From contig JAIPAM010000010.1 of NCBI GenBank assembly GCA_021740105.1, forward strand, positions 1 through 64,000: 64,000 nt of DNA. Direction: 5' to 3'. Under the pieces are notes generated by a model. The model had not been told where the DNA came from, did not search any database, and was given only the letters and a program-made list of their open reading frames with translations. This document shows positions 52,858 to 60,645 of this stretch, piece after piece; positions within the stretch are counted from its first letter, which is position 1, and each line of letters begins with the position of its first letter. Made by a program: the position numbers and the translations under genes. This stretch comes from Flavobacterium sp. GTDB lineage: Bacteria > Bacteroidota > Bacteroidia > Flavobacteriales > Flavobacteriaceae.

Positions 52858-54309
52858 ATAAAAAAATTATTATTAGTTACATTTCTATTCTTGGCTTTAA
52901 GCTTTCAAAGTCAAGCAAATAATTTGGTAGTTGGTACTCCAACAATTAGTGGAAGCACTGTAACATTTACTATTAAATGGGACAACAGTTGGTATGTTAC
53001 CACTGGTCCATCAAATTGGGATGCAGTTTGGATTTTTGTTAAAAGACAATCTTGCGTTAGTGGAGCTATTAGCCCTTGGTTGCATGCTCAATTATCACCA
53101 ACTGGTCAGTCTGTGACTGGTTCAATACTTCAGGTAGATACTGTTTCAGATAATGCTGGAGTTTTTATTAGAAGATCGGCATCTGGAATTGGAAATATTA
53201 CTCAAGAAACCATAACATTAACTTTAGCTAGCCCAGTTGGCGGAGATAATATTGGGGTGTTTGGTATGGAAATGGTGAATGTACCAGAAGGTCAATTTTA
53301 CATCGGTGACGGAGGATATAATAGTTATCAAGTGTTTGGTGATGCTACTAATCAACCTGTTCAAATTACAGCAGCAACTACTAGTTTAACAAAAGCTCAA
53401 TATGGTAATCAACAGCAATTAGGATCTTCGGTAACATTACCAAGTACTTATCCTTTTGGTTACAGTCGTTTTTATTGTATGAAATATGAAATTACGTGTG
53501 CTCAATATGTGGCATTTTTGAACTCACTGAGCTACGAACAACAACTTCGTAAGCAACAAGATATGAATTTTAACACTACTCCACCAACTTCTCCGGCAGG
53601 AACAGCATTTATGAATAGTTGGAATTATAGAATAGAAATTAAAACTCCAGGAGTATCAACTACCACATTAACTCCTGCTGTTTATGCTTGCGAGGCAAAT
53701 AACAATGGTGTTTACGATGAAGACTGTGATGGTTTAGGACTTCCTGTTTCATTAAGACAAGAGCATTGGTTATCCTATTTGGAATGGGCGGCTTTAAGAC
53801 CAATGTCTGAATTTGAATATGAAAAAGCTTGTAGAGGTCCACTTGCGCCTGTTAGAGGAGAATATTCATGGGGAACTACGGATATTTTTCAAATGCAATT
53901 TACCAATGCAAATTGGGGCTGTTCTACAGATATTCAAACCGTTTTTGCTTTAGGCCTTTGTAATTGTTGGACAGGACGTATGTATAGAGCTGGTAGTTCT
54001 GCTTCTTCAAATACCGATAGAGTTCATGCTGGAGCTACTTATTATGGTATAGCTGATATGACAGGTGGTACTTATGAGCGTAGTGTAGGAGGTTGGAATT
54101 ATGATTATTCTACTTTTACTACTGCTAATGGAGATGGAAATATCAATGCGGATGGTACTTGTGGTAATACAATTTGGAACAATATGCAATATTGGAATAG
54201 AGGTGGTTCTGTACAAAATCCTAACTCTGCACAAGTTTCATCTAGAAATTATGGAAATGATGCAAGTTATGGTCAAGGTCAAGCTGGTAGAGGTGTTAGA
54301 TCTTATTAA
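52858..54309 (+). CDS. Secreted SUMF1 (FGE-sulfatase fold) protein, apparent AUA start
   Basis: The track begins at TTG 52891, which cuts a signal peptide. The frame extends upstream to a stop at 52843, and ATA at 52858 would give MKKLLLVTFLFLALSFQSQA, a textbook leader; no ATG, GTG or TTG gives it whole. The protein (483 aa) has an N-terminal Bacteroidota-typical beta domain (TISGSTVTFTIKWDNSWYV) and a C-terminal SUMF1/formylglycine-enzyme-like domain: MVNVPEGQFYIGDG, YEITCAQYVAFLN, RPMSEFEYEKACRG, ending in a GRGVRSY tail. Whether it keeps catalytic Cys residues is unclear. It lies 36 bases after the fibre gene. Confidence 0.75.
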   Translation: MKKLLLVTFLFLALSFQSQANNLVVGTPTISGSTVTFTIKWDNSWYVTTGPSNWDAVWIFVKRQSCVSGAISPWLHAQLSPTGQSVTGSILQVDTVSDNAGVFIRRSASGIGNITQETITLTLASPVGGDNIGVFGMEMVNVPEGQFYIGDGGYNSYQVFGDATNQPVQITAATTSLTKAQYGNQQQLGSSVTLPSTYPFGYSRFYCMKYEITCAQYVAFLNSLSYEQQLRKQQDMNFNTTPPTSPAGTAFMNSWNYRIEIKTPGVSTTTLTPAVYACEANNNGVYDEDCDGLGLPVSLRQEHWLSYLEWAALRPMSEFEYEKACRGPLAPVRGEYSWGTTDIFQMQFTNANWGCSTDIQTVFALGLCNCWTGRMYRAGSSASSNTDRVHAGATYYGIADMTGGTYERSVGGWNYDYSTFTTANGDGNINADGTCGNTIWNNMQYWNRGGSVQNPNSAQVSSRNYGNDASYGQGQAGRGVRSY

Positions 54310-54319
54310 TTTTATTTAA

Positions 54320-54826
54320 GTGTTAAAAAAAGTAATAATTATAGTCCTATTTTGTTTAGTACAAAATACTTTTGGACAAATTGTGCTTCCTTCTATGCGT
54401 GGGGTATTCAATTCAAAAATACCTTCTACTATGTTTTCAGGAGGAAAAGGATATGGTTCTTTTCAGCAAAGTTTGTCGCAAAACGTTTGTCCTCCTCAAA
54501 TTGTTGAGTCCATTTTTTATGGAGGAATCGGATATGGTGATCAGCAAAAAATTATAGTACAAAATTTTTGTACTCCTGTATTTGTTGAGTCTATTTTTTA
54601 TGGAGGAATCGGATATGGTGATCAGCAAAAAGTAATAGTTCAAAATGTTTGTACTCCTGTAGCAGTTGAATCTATTTTTAATGGTGGTATTGGTTATGGA
54701 GACCAACAAAAAATAGCAATTCAAAGTGTTTGTTTAGCTCCAGCTGTAGAATCTATTTTTAGTGGTGGAACAGGTTATGGAGACCAACAAAAAATAGTAA
54801 TTCAAACACCTTGTTATCAGTTATAG
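54320..54826 (+). CDS. Secreted five-repeat Cys protein
   Basis: A 168-residue protein from a GTG start with signal peptide MLKKVIIIVLFCLVQNTFGQ. The mature part is five 27-residue repeats (residues 35-168) of form VESIFxGGxGYGDQQKxxxQxxC, each with one Cys near its end; the first is divergent (FSGGKGYGSFQQ) and the last is one residue short. I know GGxGDG-type repeats in flavobacterial secreted proteins but not a function. Regular Gly-rich repeats with one Cys each suggest a beta-structured, perhaps disulphide-linked, surface or fibre part. It follows the SUMF1 gene by ten bases and ends the operon at a terminator. Confidence 0.65.
   Translation: MLKKVIIIVLFCLVQNTFGQIVLPSMRGVFNSKIPSTMFSGGKGYGSFQQSLSQNVCPPQIVESIFYGGIGYGDQQKIIVQNFCTPVFVESIFYGGIGYGDQQKVIVQNVCTPVAVESIFNGGIGYGDQQKIAIQSVCLAPAVESIFSGGTGYGDQQKIVIQTPCYQL
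54422..54823 (+). repeat. Five 81-bp coding repeats
   Basis: Units of 81 bp begin at 54422, 54503, 54584, 54665 and 54746 (the last is 78 bp). Units two and three share long identical runs at the DNA level, a sign of recent duplication. Confidence 0.8.
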
Positions 54827-54841
54827 TAAGTAAGATAAACT

Positions 54842-54874
54842 AAATCTCAATGCTTAAGCATTGGGATTTTTTTT
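54842..54874 (+). terminator. Terminator of surface operon
   Basis: AAATCTCAATGC, loop TTAA, GCATTGGGATTT with one G-T pair and a T8 run. Confidence 0.85.
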
Positions 54875-55011
54875 AAATACCCATATTTTTTTATTGTATT
54901 TGTAAATTTAACTTTTATTATAAAATTACTTTAACGTTTGTTGATTTTCAATTATATCTAATTTTATATTTTACTTCAGAACTTTATAAGTAATTTTATA
55001 AAAAAATAATC

Positions 55012-55557
55012 ATGAAAAATAATTTACTACTGTTTATAATATTCATCTTAACCTCGTTTTCTGTTAGTGCTCAGAGTAACAACTCAATCTATCAATTTAA
55101 AGTAGAAGATTTATCAGGGAATACCTTTGATTTCGCTTCGTTAAAAGGAAAGAAGATTTTAATTGTAAATACCGCTTCAAAGTGTGGTTATACCCCCCAA
55201 TACGAGCAATTAGAAGCGATATATAAAAAATATAAAAACCAAAATTTTGTAATCATTGGTTTTCCTGCTAATAATTTTATGTGGCAAGAGCCAGGAACCA
55301 ATGCTGAAATAGCCACTTTTTGCCGAAGTAAATACGGGGTAACTTTCCCAATGATGGCAAAAATATCTGTTAAAGGAAAAGACATGCATCCTATCTATCA
55401 ATTTCTAACCCAAAAGAAATTAAACGGAGTCTTAGATTCTAAAGTAGAATGGAATTTTCAAAAATACTTAATCAACGAGAAAGGACAGTTAGAACAAGTT
55501 TTTATGTCTGGTGTGAAACCCAATGATGAGAAAATAATAAACTGGATAGAAAGGTAA
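55012..55557 (+). CDS. Glutathione peroxidase-like (Cys-type), exported
   Basis: A 181-residue thioredoxin-fold peroxidase with a signal peptide ending FSVSAQ. The peroxidatic Cys58 sits in NTASKCGYTPQYEQL, Gln92 in NNFMWQEPG, and Trp with Asn in VEWNFQKYLIN completes the catalytic set. It is the Cys form, as usual in bacteria, which often uses thioredoxin rather than glutathione. The signal peptide makes it periplasmic. It reduces peroxides. Its stop directly abuts that of the convergent GNAT gene (no gap). Confidence 0.92.
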   Translation: MKNNLLLFIIFILTSFSVSAQSNNSIYQFKVEDLSGNTFDFASLKGKKILIVNTASKCGYTPQYEQLEAIYKKYKNQNFVIIGFPANNFMWQEPGTNAEIATFCRSKYGVTFPMMAKISVKGKDMHPIYQFLTQKKLNGVLDSKVEWNFQKYLINEKGQLEQVFMSGVKPNDEKIINWIER

Positions 55558-56055
55558 TTATTTCAATAGCAATTGCATAAATACCGAATCCAACCAACGG
55601 TCAAATTTATACCCTGATTCCTTTATTATTCCAACGGTTTTAAAGCCAAATTGCTCGTGAAAAGAAATACTACTTTTGTTTTTGGAATCAATAACGCCAA
55701 TCATCGTATGTAAGCCTTGTGCTTTTGCTAAGGCAATCAATTCTTTTAGGATCAATTTGCCAATGCCTTTGCCCATTTCGTCTGGGGAAACATAAACCGA
55801 ATGTTCAACGGTAAATTTATAAGCTTCCCGAAATCGAAATTCACTGTACATCCCAAAACCAACCAACTTACCATCGGATTCAGCAACGATTACCGGAAAT
55901 CCTTTTTTGATTTTTTCCTCTAACATCCTTTTTTGATCATCAAAATTCCGAGTTTTATAATCGTATAATGCCGTCGAATTTATAATATTATAATTGATAA
56001 TATCTAAAATGGATTGGGTGTCTTTTATTTCGAAGGATCTGATTTGAACTTTCAT
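55558..56055 (-). CDS. GNAT N-acetyltransferase
   Basis: A 165-residue acetyltransferase. It has the fold order SFEIKDTQSILDIINYNI, FPVIVAESDGKLVGFGMYSEFR, and the acetyl-CoA loop VSPDEMGKGIGKLILKELI (Q/RxxGxG/A-type). SISFHEQFGFKTVG is the usual C-terminal part. The sequence recalls phosphinothricin-type N-acetyltransferases, but the substrate is not certain. It is convergent with the glutathione peroxidase gene. Confidence 0.88.
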   Translation of the reverse strand: MKVQIRSFEIKDTQSILDIINYNIINSTALYDYKTRNFDDQKRMLEEKIKKGFPVIVAESDGKLVGFGMYSEFRFREAYKFTVEHSVYVSPDEMGKGIGKLILKELIALAKAQGLHTMIGVIDSKNKSSISFHEQFGFKTVGIIKESGYKFDRWLDSVFMQLLLK

Positions 56056-56123
56056 TAGGGAATTTTGTTTTTCAAAAATAATAAATCTATTTGTAGTTTC
56101 TAGTATAAACCTTTACAACTTTG

Positions 56124-56131
56124 TACCTTTG
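56124..56131 (+). promoter_or_regulatory. -7 box for menD
   Basis: TACCTTTG within TTTGTACCTTTGCA is a very common flavobacterial -7 box form. It lies 21 bases before the ATG at 56153 and overlaps the track's TTG start, which rules out that start. Confidence 0.65.
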
Positions 56132-56152
56132 CATTTTAATTTGAACCGAATA

Positions 56153-57814
56153 ATGATTTATCCAAAAATACCCTTAGCGCAAAGCATAAACGAAATTTGT
56201 CTCGCTCAAGGAGTAACCCATATCGTTATTTCTCCCGGTTCAAGAAATGCACCACTTACAATTGGATTTGTAAACAATCCAAAATTTACTTGTTATAGTG
56301 TTGCAGACGAAAGAAGTGCTGCCTTTTTTGCATTAGGTATAGCGCAGCAAACAAAAAAACCAGTAGCTTTAGTTTGTACATCTGGATCGGCAGTATTAAA
56401 TTATTACCCAGCTATAGCAGAGGCTTTTTATAGTCAAATCCCTTTGGTGGTAATTAGTGCCGATCGTCCTTCAGAAAAAATTGATATCGGGGACGGCCAA
56501 ACTATTCGTCAAGAGAATATATTTCAAAATCATTCCTTATACAATGCCAATTTAGTTGAGGGAGCTTCATTTGAAAATGATCTAAAAATTACCCAAGCTA
56601 TTCATTGTTCTATAATTAATAAAGGACCAGTTCATATTAATGCTCCTTTTGAAGAACCGTTGTATGAAACTGTAAATGCACTTTCAATTAAGGTAAATAC
56701 TTCCGCTATTGCAAATAGAACTCCTGCCGTTGAATTGCAAAATACGTCCAAATTCGCAACTATTTGGAATACAACAAAAAAGAAATTAGTACTTGTTGGA
56801 GTGAACGATCCAAATTCAATTGATGCATCAATTATTGATTTTTTAGTAAATGATCCTTCCGTAGTCGTGATGACGGAAACTACTTCCAATTTACATCATC
56901 CTAGTTTTATTAATAACATTGATTCTATAATTACCCCGTTTTCAACCTCTGATTTTGAGTTTTTTCAACCAGAAATACTCCTTACTTTTGGTGGAATGGT
57001 GGTGTCAAAAAGGATAAAAGCGGCTTTGCGCAAAAACCAACCAAAACACCATTGGCATATCGATTCGCTTAGAGCCTATAATACTTATGGTTGTTTAACC
57101 GAGCATTTTCAAATTAATCCAAATGACTTTTTCAATCAAATTATCCCATTATTAAAACCAATAGAAAGTGACTATTTTGCACACTTTGAAGTGATAAATC
57201 AACTTCGAAAAGTAAAAACAGCAACCTATTTATCTAAAATCCCTTTTACGGATTTTAAAGTGTTTGAAAAAATAATTCAAAGTTTACCTGTAAATTCTCA
57301 ATTGCAAATTGGCAACAGTTCTGCTATTCGGTATGCTCAATTAATAGATATTCATCCTTCAATTGAAGTCTTTTGCAATAGGGGAACAAGCGGAATTGAC
57401 GGAAGTACATCTACAGCAATTGGTGCTGCAGTAGCTAATAATAAACCAACTATTTTGATTACTGGAGATATCAGTTTCTTTTATGATTCTAATGGATTAT
57501 GGAATAACTATATTCCAAAGAATTTCAAGATTGTCTTAATTAATAACGGAGGAGGTGGTATCTTTAGAATTTTACCCGGACATGATGAAACTCCCGTTTT
57601 TAATACCTTTTTTGAAACTTCTCATTGCTTGACAGCGGAAAAATTAGCCAGCATGTACAATTTTGATTATGCAATAGCAAGTGATGAAACGAGCTTGACT
57701 GCAGGAATTGACCAGCTTTATGCTAATAATAATAAGCCCTTTATTTTAGAAGTTTTTACACCAACTCGTGAAAACGATAAAGTATTACTTCAGTTCTTCA
57801 AAGAGTTGGTATAA
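56153..57814 (+). CDS. menD: SEPHCHC synthase (menaquinone synthesis)
   Basis: ATG at 56153 (MIYPKIPLAQSINEICLAQG) replaces the track's upstream TTG because that TTG lies inside the -7 box; 553 residues. MenD joins isochorismate and 2-oxoglutarate using thiamine diphosphate. HIVISPGSRNAPLTIGF and TIRQENIFQNHSLY are N-terminal marks, and NRGTSGIDGSTSTAIGAA with ITGDISFFYDSNGLW is the thiamine-diphosphate/Mg region. It belongs to menaquinone synthesis; other men genes are not in the window. It is convergent with the M28 peptidase gene, with a 10-base gap. Confidence 0.95.
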   Translation: MIYPKIPLAQSINEICLAQGVTHIVISPGSRNAPLTIGFVNNPKFTCYSVADERSAAFFALGIAQQTKKPVALVCTSGSAVLNYYPAIAEAFYSQIPLVVISADRPSEKIDIGDGQTIRQENIFQNHSLYNANLVEGASFENDLKITQAIHCSIINKGPVHINAPFEEPLYETVNALSIKVNTSAIANRTPAVELQNTSKFATIWNTTKKKLVLVGVNDPNSIDASIIDFLVNDPSVVVMTETTSNLHHPSFINNIDSIITPFSTSDFEFFQPEILLTFGGMVVSKRIKAALRKNQPKHHWHIDSLRAYNTYGCLTEHFQINPNDFFNQIIPLLKPIESDYFAHFEVINQLRKVKTATYLSKIPFTDFKVFEKIIQSLPVNSQLQIGNSSAIRYAQLIDIHPSIEVFCNRGTSGIDGSTSTAIGAAVANNKPTILITGDISFFYDSNGLWNNYIPKNFKIVLINNGGGGIFRILPGHDETPVFNTFFETSHCLTAEKLASMYNFDYAIASDETSLTAGIDQLYANNNKPFILEVFTPTRENDKVLLQFFKELV

Positions 57815-57824
57815 ATTCAATTTT

Positions 57825-59177
57825 TTATTTGATTGGCATTGGGAAAACAGGCAAACTAGCATGCCCTAATTCATCTATAGATTGTACCGAAAAGAGATAA
57901 TTATCTTTTGAATAGGGGATTTCTGCCTTGGTATCTTTTACAAAAATGGTTTTCTCCCAATGGGTAGCCGAAGTTTCTCTAATTAAAATGGTATAACCAT
58001 AAACGGACTTTCCTTCTGGTTTATCCCAAACTAAAGTGGAGAAATTAGAAAGCTCTTTTACTTCAATACCAACATTTTTAGGAGCTTTTGGCGACCAAGC
58101 AAGGTTACTCAAAGTGGCTAGGTTGGAACAAGCTACTTTTCTTAGGTAGTCAAAATCCATAAATTCAGGAAGATCTCCATATTGAATTCCGTTTTCTTTT
58201 CTAACCGTTTGATGTTGGTGGTCAAAATTTTCGTTCATTTCGCAAAAACGAATGGCGGTAAATCCATTTTGACTGAACGGCGTGTGATCGCCCCCACGTA
58301 AAAAACGATCATTTCTATAAACTAACTTTATATCTAATTGTTCCACATATTGATTGGTTACAGTTTTAATGTAACGCGCCAATTGTCTCGAAGGACTATC
58401 ATTTTCTCTATTGGTTGCTTTTCGTACTTTAGCTTCAGCCTCCGTTTCTAGATAAGGAATGGCTTCACTAAATACGCGTACTTGTCTGTTGTCTCTTAAT
58501 TGAGTGCCACTGGACAAGCTATTTCCAATCATATCATTGTTAATCATAGCAATTACATTCCATTGCTGTTCTTTGGCTTTATCGGCTAAATATTTTGCGC
58601 CATACAATCCTTGTTCTTCGCCTACAACAGCAACAAATACTATTGTAAACGGAAATTCTCTTTTACTCATAATTCTCGCCAATTCCATCATTGCAGCTAC
58701 TCCCGATCCATCATCATTCGCCCCAGGCGCATCAATTGTACTGTCCATAACATCGGTAGCTCTAGAATCTAAGTGGCCGCTAATAATTAAAACACGATCG
58801 TCAGTAGCGTCAGTTCCTTTTAAAGTCGCCATCACATTACCCAATTGGCTGTCATTTTTAATTCGTCTTCCATCGGCTTTAATAGTAAAATAATCAATAA
58901 TAGAAGTCAATCTCCCATTGGAAGCCAAAGCATAATTGTCAAATTCTGATTTTACCCAGCGTTGAGCTGCTCCAATTCCTCGTGTGGAACTTTTGGTATC
59001 ACTTAAAGTATGTCGGGTTCCAAAAGATACTAGTTTCTTTACTGTTGCTTCCATGTTCTCCGATTTAACCTCGGATATCATTTTTCTTATTTCAGGGTCA
59101 TTCACAGTAATTTGACCAAAACTTGTAGAAACTGAAAATAGTAACAATAGGATTCTTAGAATAAAAGTTGGTTTCAT
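57825..59177 (-). CDS. Secreted M28 family zinc peptidase
   Basis: A 450-residue exported peptidase with a signal peptide ending STSFGQ. The M28 metal ligands are in order: ISGHLDSRATD (His and Asp), APGANDDGSGVAAMMEL (Asp), VGEEQGLYGAKYLAD (catalytic Glu and Glu ligand) and, later, GGDHTPFSQNG (His). A C-terminal ~90-residue beta domain (VGIEVKELSNFSTLVWDKPEGK) resembles fibronectin type III. Likely an aminopeptidase in the periplasm or outside. No T9SS domain is visible. A PA domain is not evident. Confidence 0.9.
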   Translation of the reverse strand: MKPTFILRILLLLFSVSTSFGQITVNDPEIRKMISEVKSENMEATVKKLVSFGTRHTLSDTKSSTRGIGAAQRWVKSEFDNYALASNGRLTSIIDYFTIKADGRRIKNDSQLGNVMATLKGTDATDDRVLIISGHLDSRATDVMDSTIDAPGANDDGSGVAAMMELARIMSKREFPFTIVFVAVVGEEQGLYGAKYLADKAKEQQWNVIAMINNDMIGNSLSSGTQLRDNRQVRVFSEAIPYLETEAEAKVRKATNRENDSPSRQLARYIKTVTNQYVEQLDIKLVYRNDRFLRGGDHTPFSQNGFTAIRFCEMNENFDHQHQTVRKENGIQYGDLPEFMDFDYLRKVACSNLATLSNLAWSPKAPKNVGIEVKELSNFSTLVWDKPEGKSVYGYTILIRETSATHWEKTIFVKDTKAEIPYSKDNYLFSVQSIDELGHASLPVFPMPIK

Positions 59178-59313
59178 TTTTTTATCTTTTTTACTTTAAA
59201 TTATTTCGTAAGGATTCAAATATACAAATTATTCACAACGAATTTTTGTATCCTAAATTATAGACAATTAAAAATCCAAAACTATAAATCTATTTCTATA
59301 GCTTTCAATTTTG

Positions 59314-59321
59314 TACCTTTG
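59314..59321 (+). promoter_or_regulatory. -7 box for CvfB-like gene
   Basis: TACCTTTG in TTTTGTACCTTTGGCC, 20 bases before the ATG at 59342. Confidence 0.65.
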
Positions 59322-59341
59322 GCCATTAGAAAAGTAGAATA

Positions 59342-60196
59342 ATGATTGAAATAGGAAAATACAATACGCTCACCATATTACGAGATACTAAAGTTGGTTT
59401 ATTTTTAGGAAATCCTCAAGAAGATCCTGAAGGGATAAATGACATTCTTTTACCCAATAAATACGTGCCTAATAATTTTGAAATTGGTGATGAATTAACG
59501 GTTTTTGTTTATTTAGATCATGAAGAACGACCAGTTTCCACTACACTTGAACCCTACATTCTATTAAATGAGTTCGCCCTTTTACGTGTTAATTATGTAA
59601 ATCAAATTGGTGCTTTCATGGATTGGGGAATGGAAAAAGACATTTTAGTCCCTTTTAAAGAACAAGCACGTCCTATGGAAAAAGGGAAACGCTATTTGGT
59701 TTATCTCTATATGGACGAAAAAACAAATCGATTAGTAGCCTCCAGCAAAACCAATCAATTTTTGAACAACGATCATTTAACAGTTGAAAAAGGGGAGGAA
59801 GTAGATTTGATTGTTTCGCATATTACAGAAATAGGAATCAATGTAATTATAAACGAGCAACATAAAGGGTTGATTTATAAAGATGAAGTTTATGATGATA
59901 GTATTCGAACAGGGGATCGATTACGTGGTTATATAAAAACGATACGTCCCGACAATAAAATAGACGTTGCCCTGCAAATACAAGGTTACCAAAGTATTGA
60001 GCCGAATGCACAATTAATATTAGAAGAACTAAAAGCTAGTAGAGGTTTTTTGAGATTGACCGATAATTCTCACCCTGAGGATATTAAAACAGTTTTAAAA
60101 ATGAGCAAAAAAACATTTAAAAAAGCAATTGGTTCACTTTACCGTGAGAAAGTAATTGAAATTAAGGAAGATGGAATTTACTTGATTAAAGAATAA
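59342..60196 (+). CDS. CvfB-like S1 RNA-binding protein
   Basis: A 284-residue cytosolic protein. The CvfB/YitL layout is visible: an N-terminal domain (LFLGNPQEDPEGINDILLPNKYVP), S1-like blocks (VNYVNQIGAFMDWGMEKDILVPFKEQ; ITEIGINVIINEQHKGLIY; RLRGYIKTIRPDNKIDVAL) and a C-terminal winged helix (LRLTDNSHPEDIKTVLKMSKKTFKKAIGSLYREKVI). It would bind RNA and may affect expression. Its promoter is -7 box TACCTTTG. It is convergent with the PH-domain gene. Confidence 0.9.
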   Translation: MIEIGKYNTLTILRDTKVGLFLGNPQEDPEGINDILLPNKYVPNNFEIGDELTVFVYLDHEERPVSTTLEPYILLNEFALLRVNYVNQIGAFMDWGMEKDILVPFKEQARPMEKGKRYLVYLYMDEKTNRLVASSKTNQFLNNDHLTVEKGEEVDLIVSHITEIGINVIINEQHKGLIYKDEVYDDSIRTGDRLRGYIKTIRPDNKIDVALQIQGYQSIEPNAQLILEELKASRGFLRLTDNSHPEDIKTVLKMSKKTFKKAIGSLYREKVIEIKEDGIYLIKE

Positions 60197-60212
60197 TTTT
60201 TCTATAATTAAA

Positions 60213-60644
60213 TTACAACACTACAATATTGGGATTTATTCTCAGCAACTCTTCAAGAAAAATAGCTTCCTGATTGGGAGAAATATAGATGTCATCATAG
60301 CTATTGTAATAGACAATTAGTCCCTTGGTATTCAAAGCAGGTTTATACGTTACTGGAACTATTAAACCAGAATGATGTTCAATTTTTCTGATGGAATTAA
60401 TAGTAATTTTTCCTCGAAAGGGTCCTGAATAAAAATACAAGATTTCCTCTTTGATACTGTACTTTGTATCTAACAAAATCCAAATTAACATTGAAATAAT
60501 TCCAATAATAATTGTATTAAAAATAAAAAGGGGTGGCGATTCTGCTTCCGGCTTTTCAATAAATAGTATTATTAGAAGCCCAATAGCTATTATCCATAAA
60601 ATCGCATAGGAAAAGCCATTTTTTGAAGAAGCAAACGTTTTCAA
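60213..60644 (-). CDS. Bacterial PH-domain membrane protein
   Basis: A 143-residue protein with two hydrophobic helices at the N-terminus (ILWIIAIGLLIILFI and IFNTIIIGIISMLIWILLD), then a bacterial PH-like domain (EEILYFYSGPFRGKITINSIRKIEHHSGL, YDDIYISPNQEAIFLEELLRINPNI). It is similar to the bPH_6/DUF1200 group; role unknown. It lies one base after the DUF6029 gene, probably in one operon with DUF6029 and TlpA. Confidence 0.75.
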   Translation of the reverse strand: MKTFASSKNGFSYAILWIIAIGLLIILFIEKPEAESPPLFIFNTIIIGIISMLIWILLDTKYSIKEEILYFYSGPFRGKITINSIRKIEHHSGLIVPVTYKPALNTKGLIVYYNSYDDIYISPNQEAIFLEELLRINPNIVVL

Positions 60645-60645
60645 A

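Noticed and set aside
50584-54309. Prophage tail module, because the 745-aa protein reads like a tail fibre
   Set aside because: The protein and its neighbours have signal peptides, one has a T9SS domain, and no capsid, portal, terminase, baseplate or lysis genes are nearby.
52858-54309. Diversity-generating retroelement target (SUMF1/C-type-lectin-like C-terminus ending GRGVRSY)
   Set aside because: No reverse transcriptase ORF and no template repeat with A-biased differences was seen in the window; the same holds for the DUF1566 lipoprotein at 4012-5163.
52891-54309. TTG start of the SUMF1 ORF as listed in the track
   Set aside because: It cuts through a clear signal peptide that continues in frame upstream to 52858.
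54437-54724. 95-aa minus-strand ORF in the repeat gene
   Set aside because: It mirrors the five-repeat coding sequence and shows only repeat-derived periodicity.
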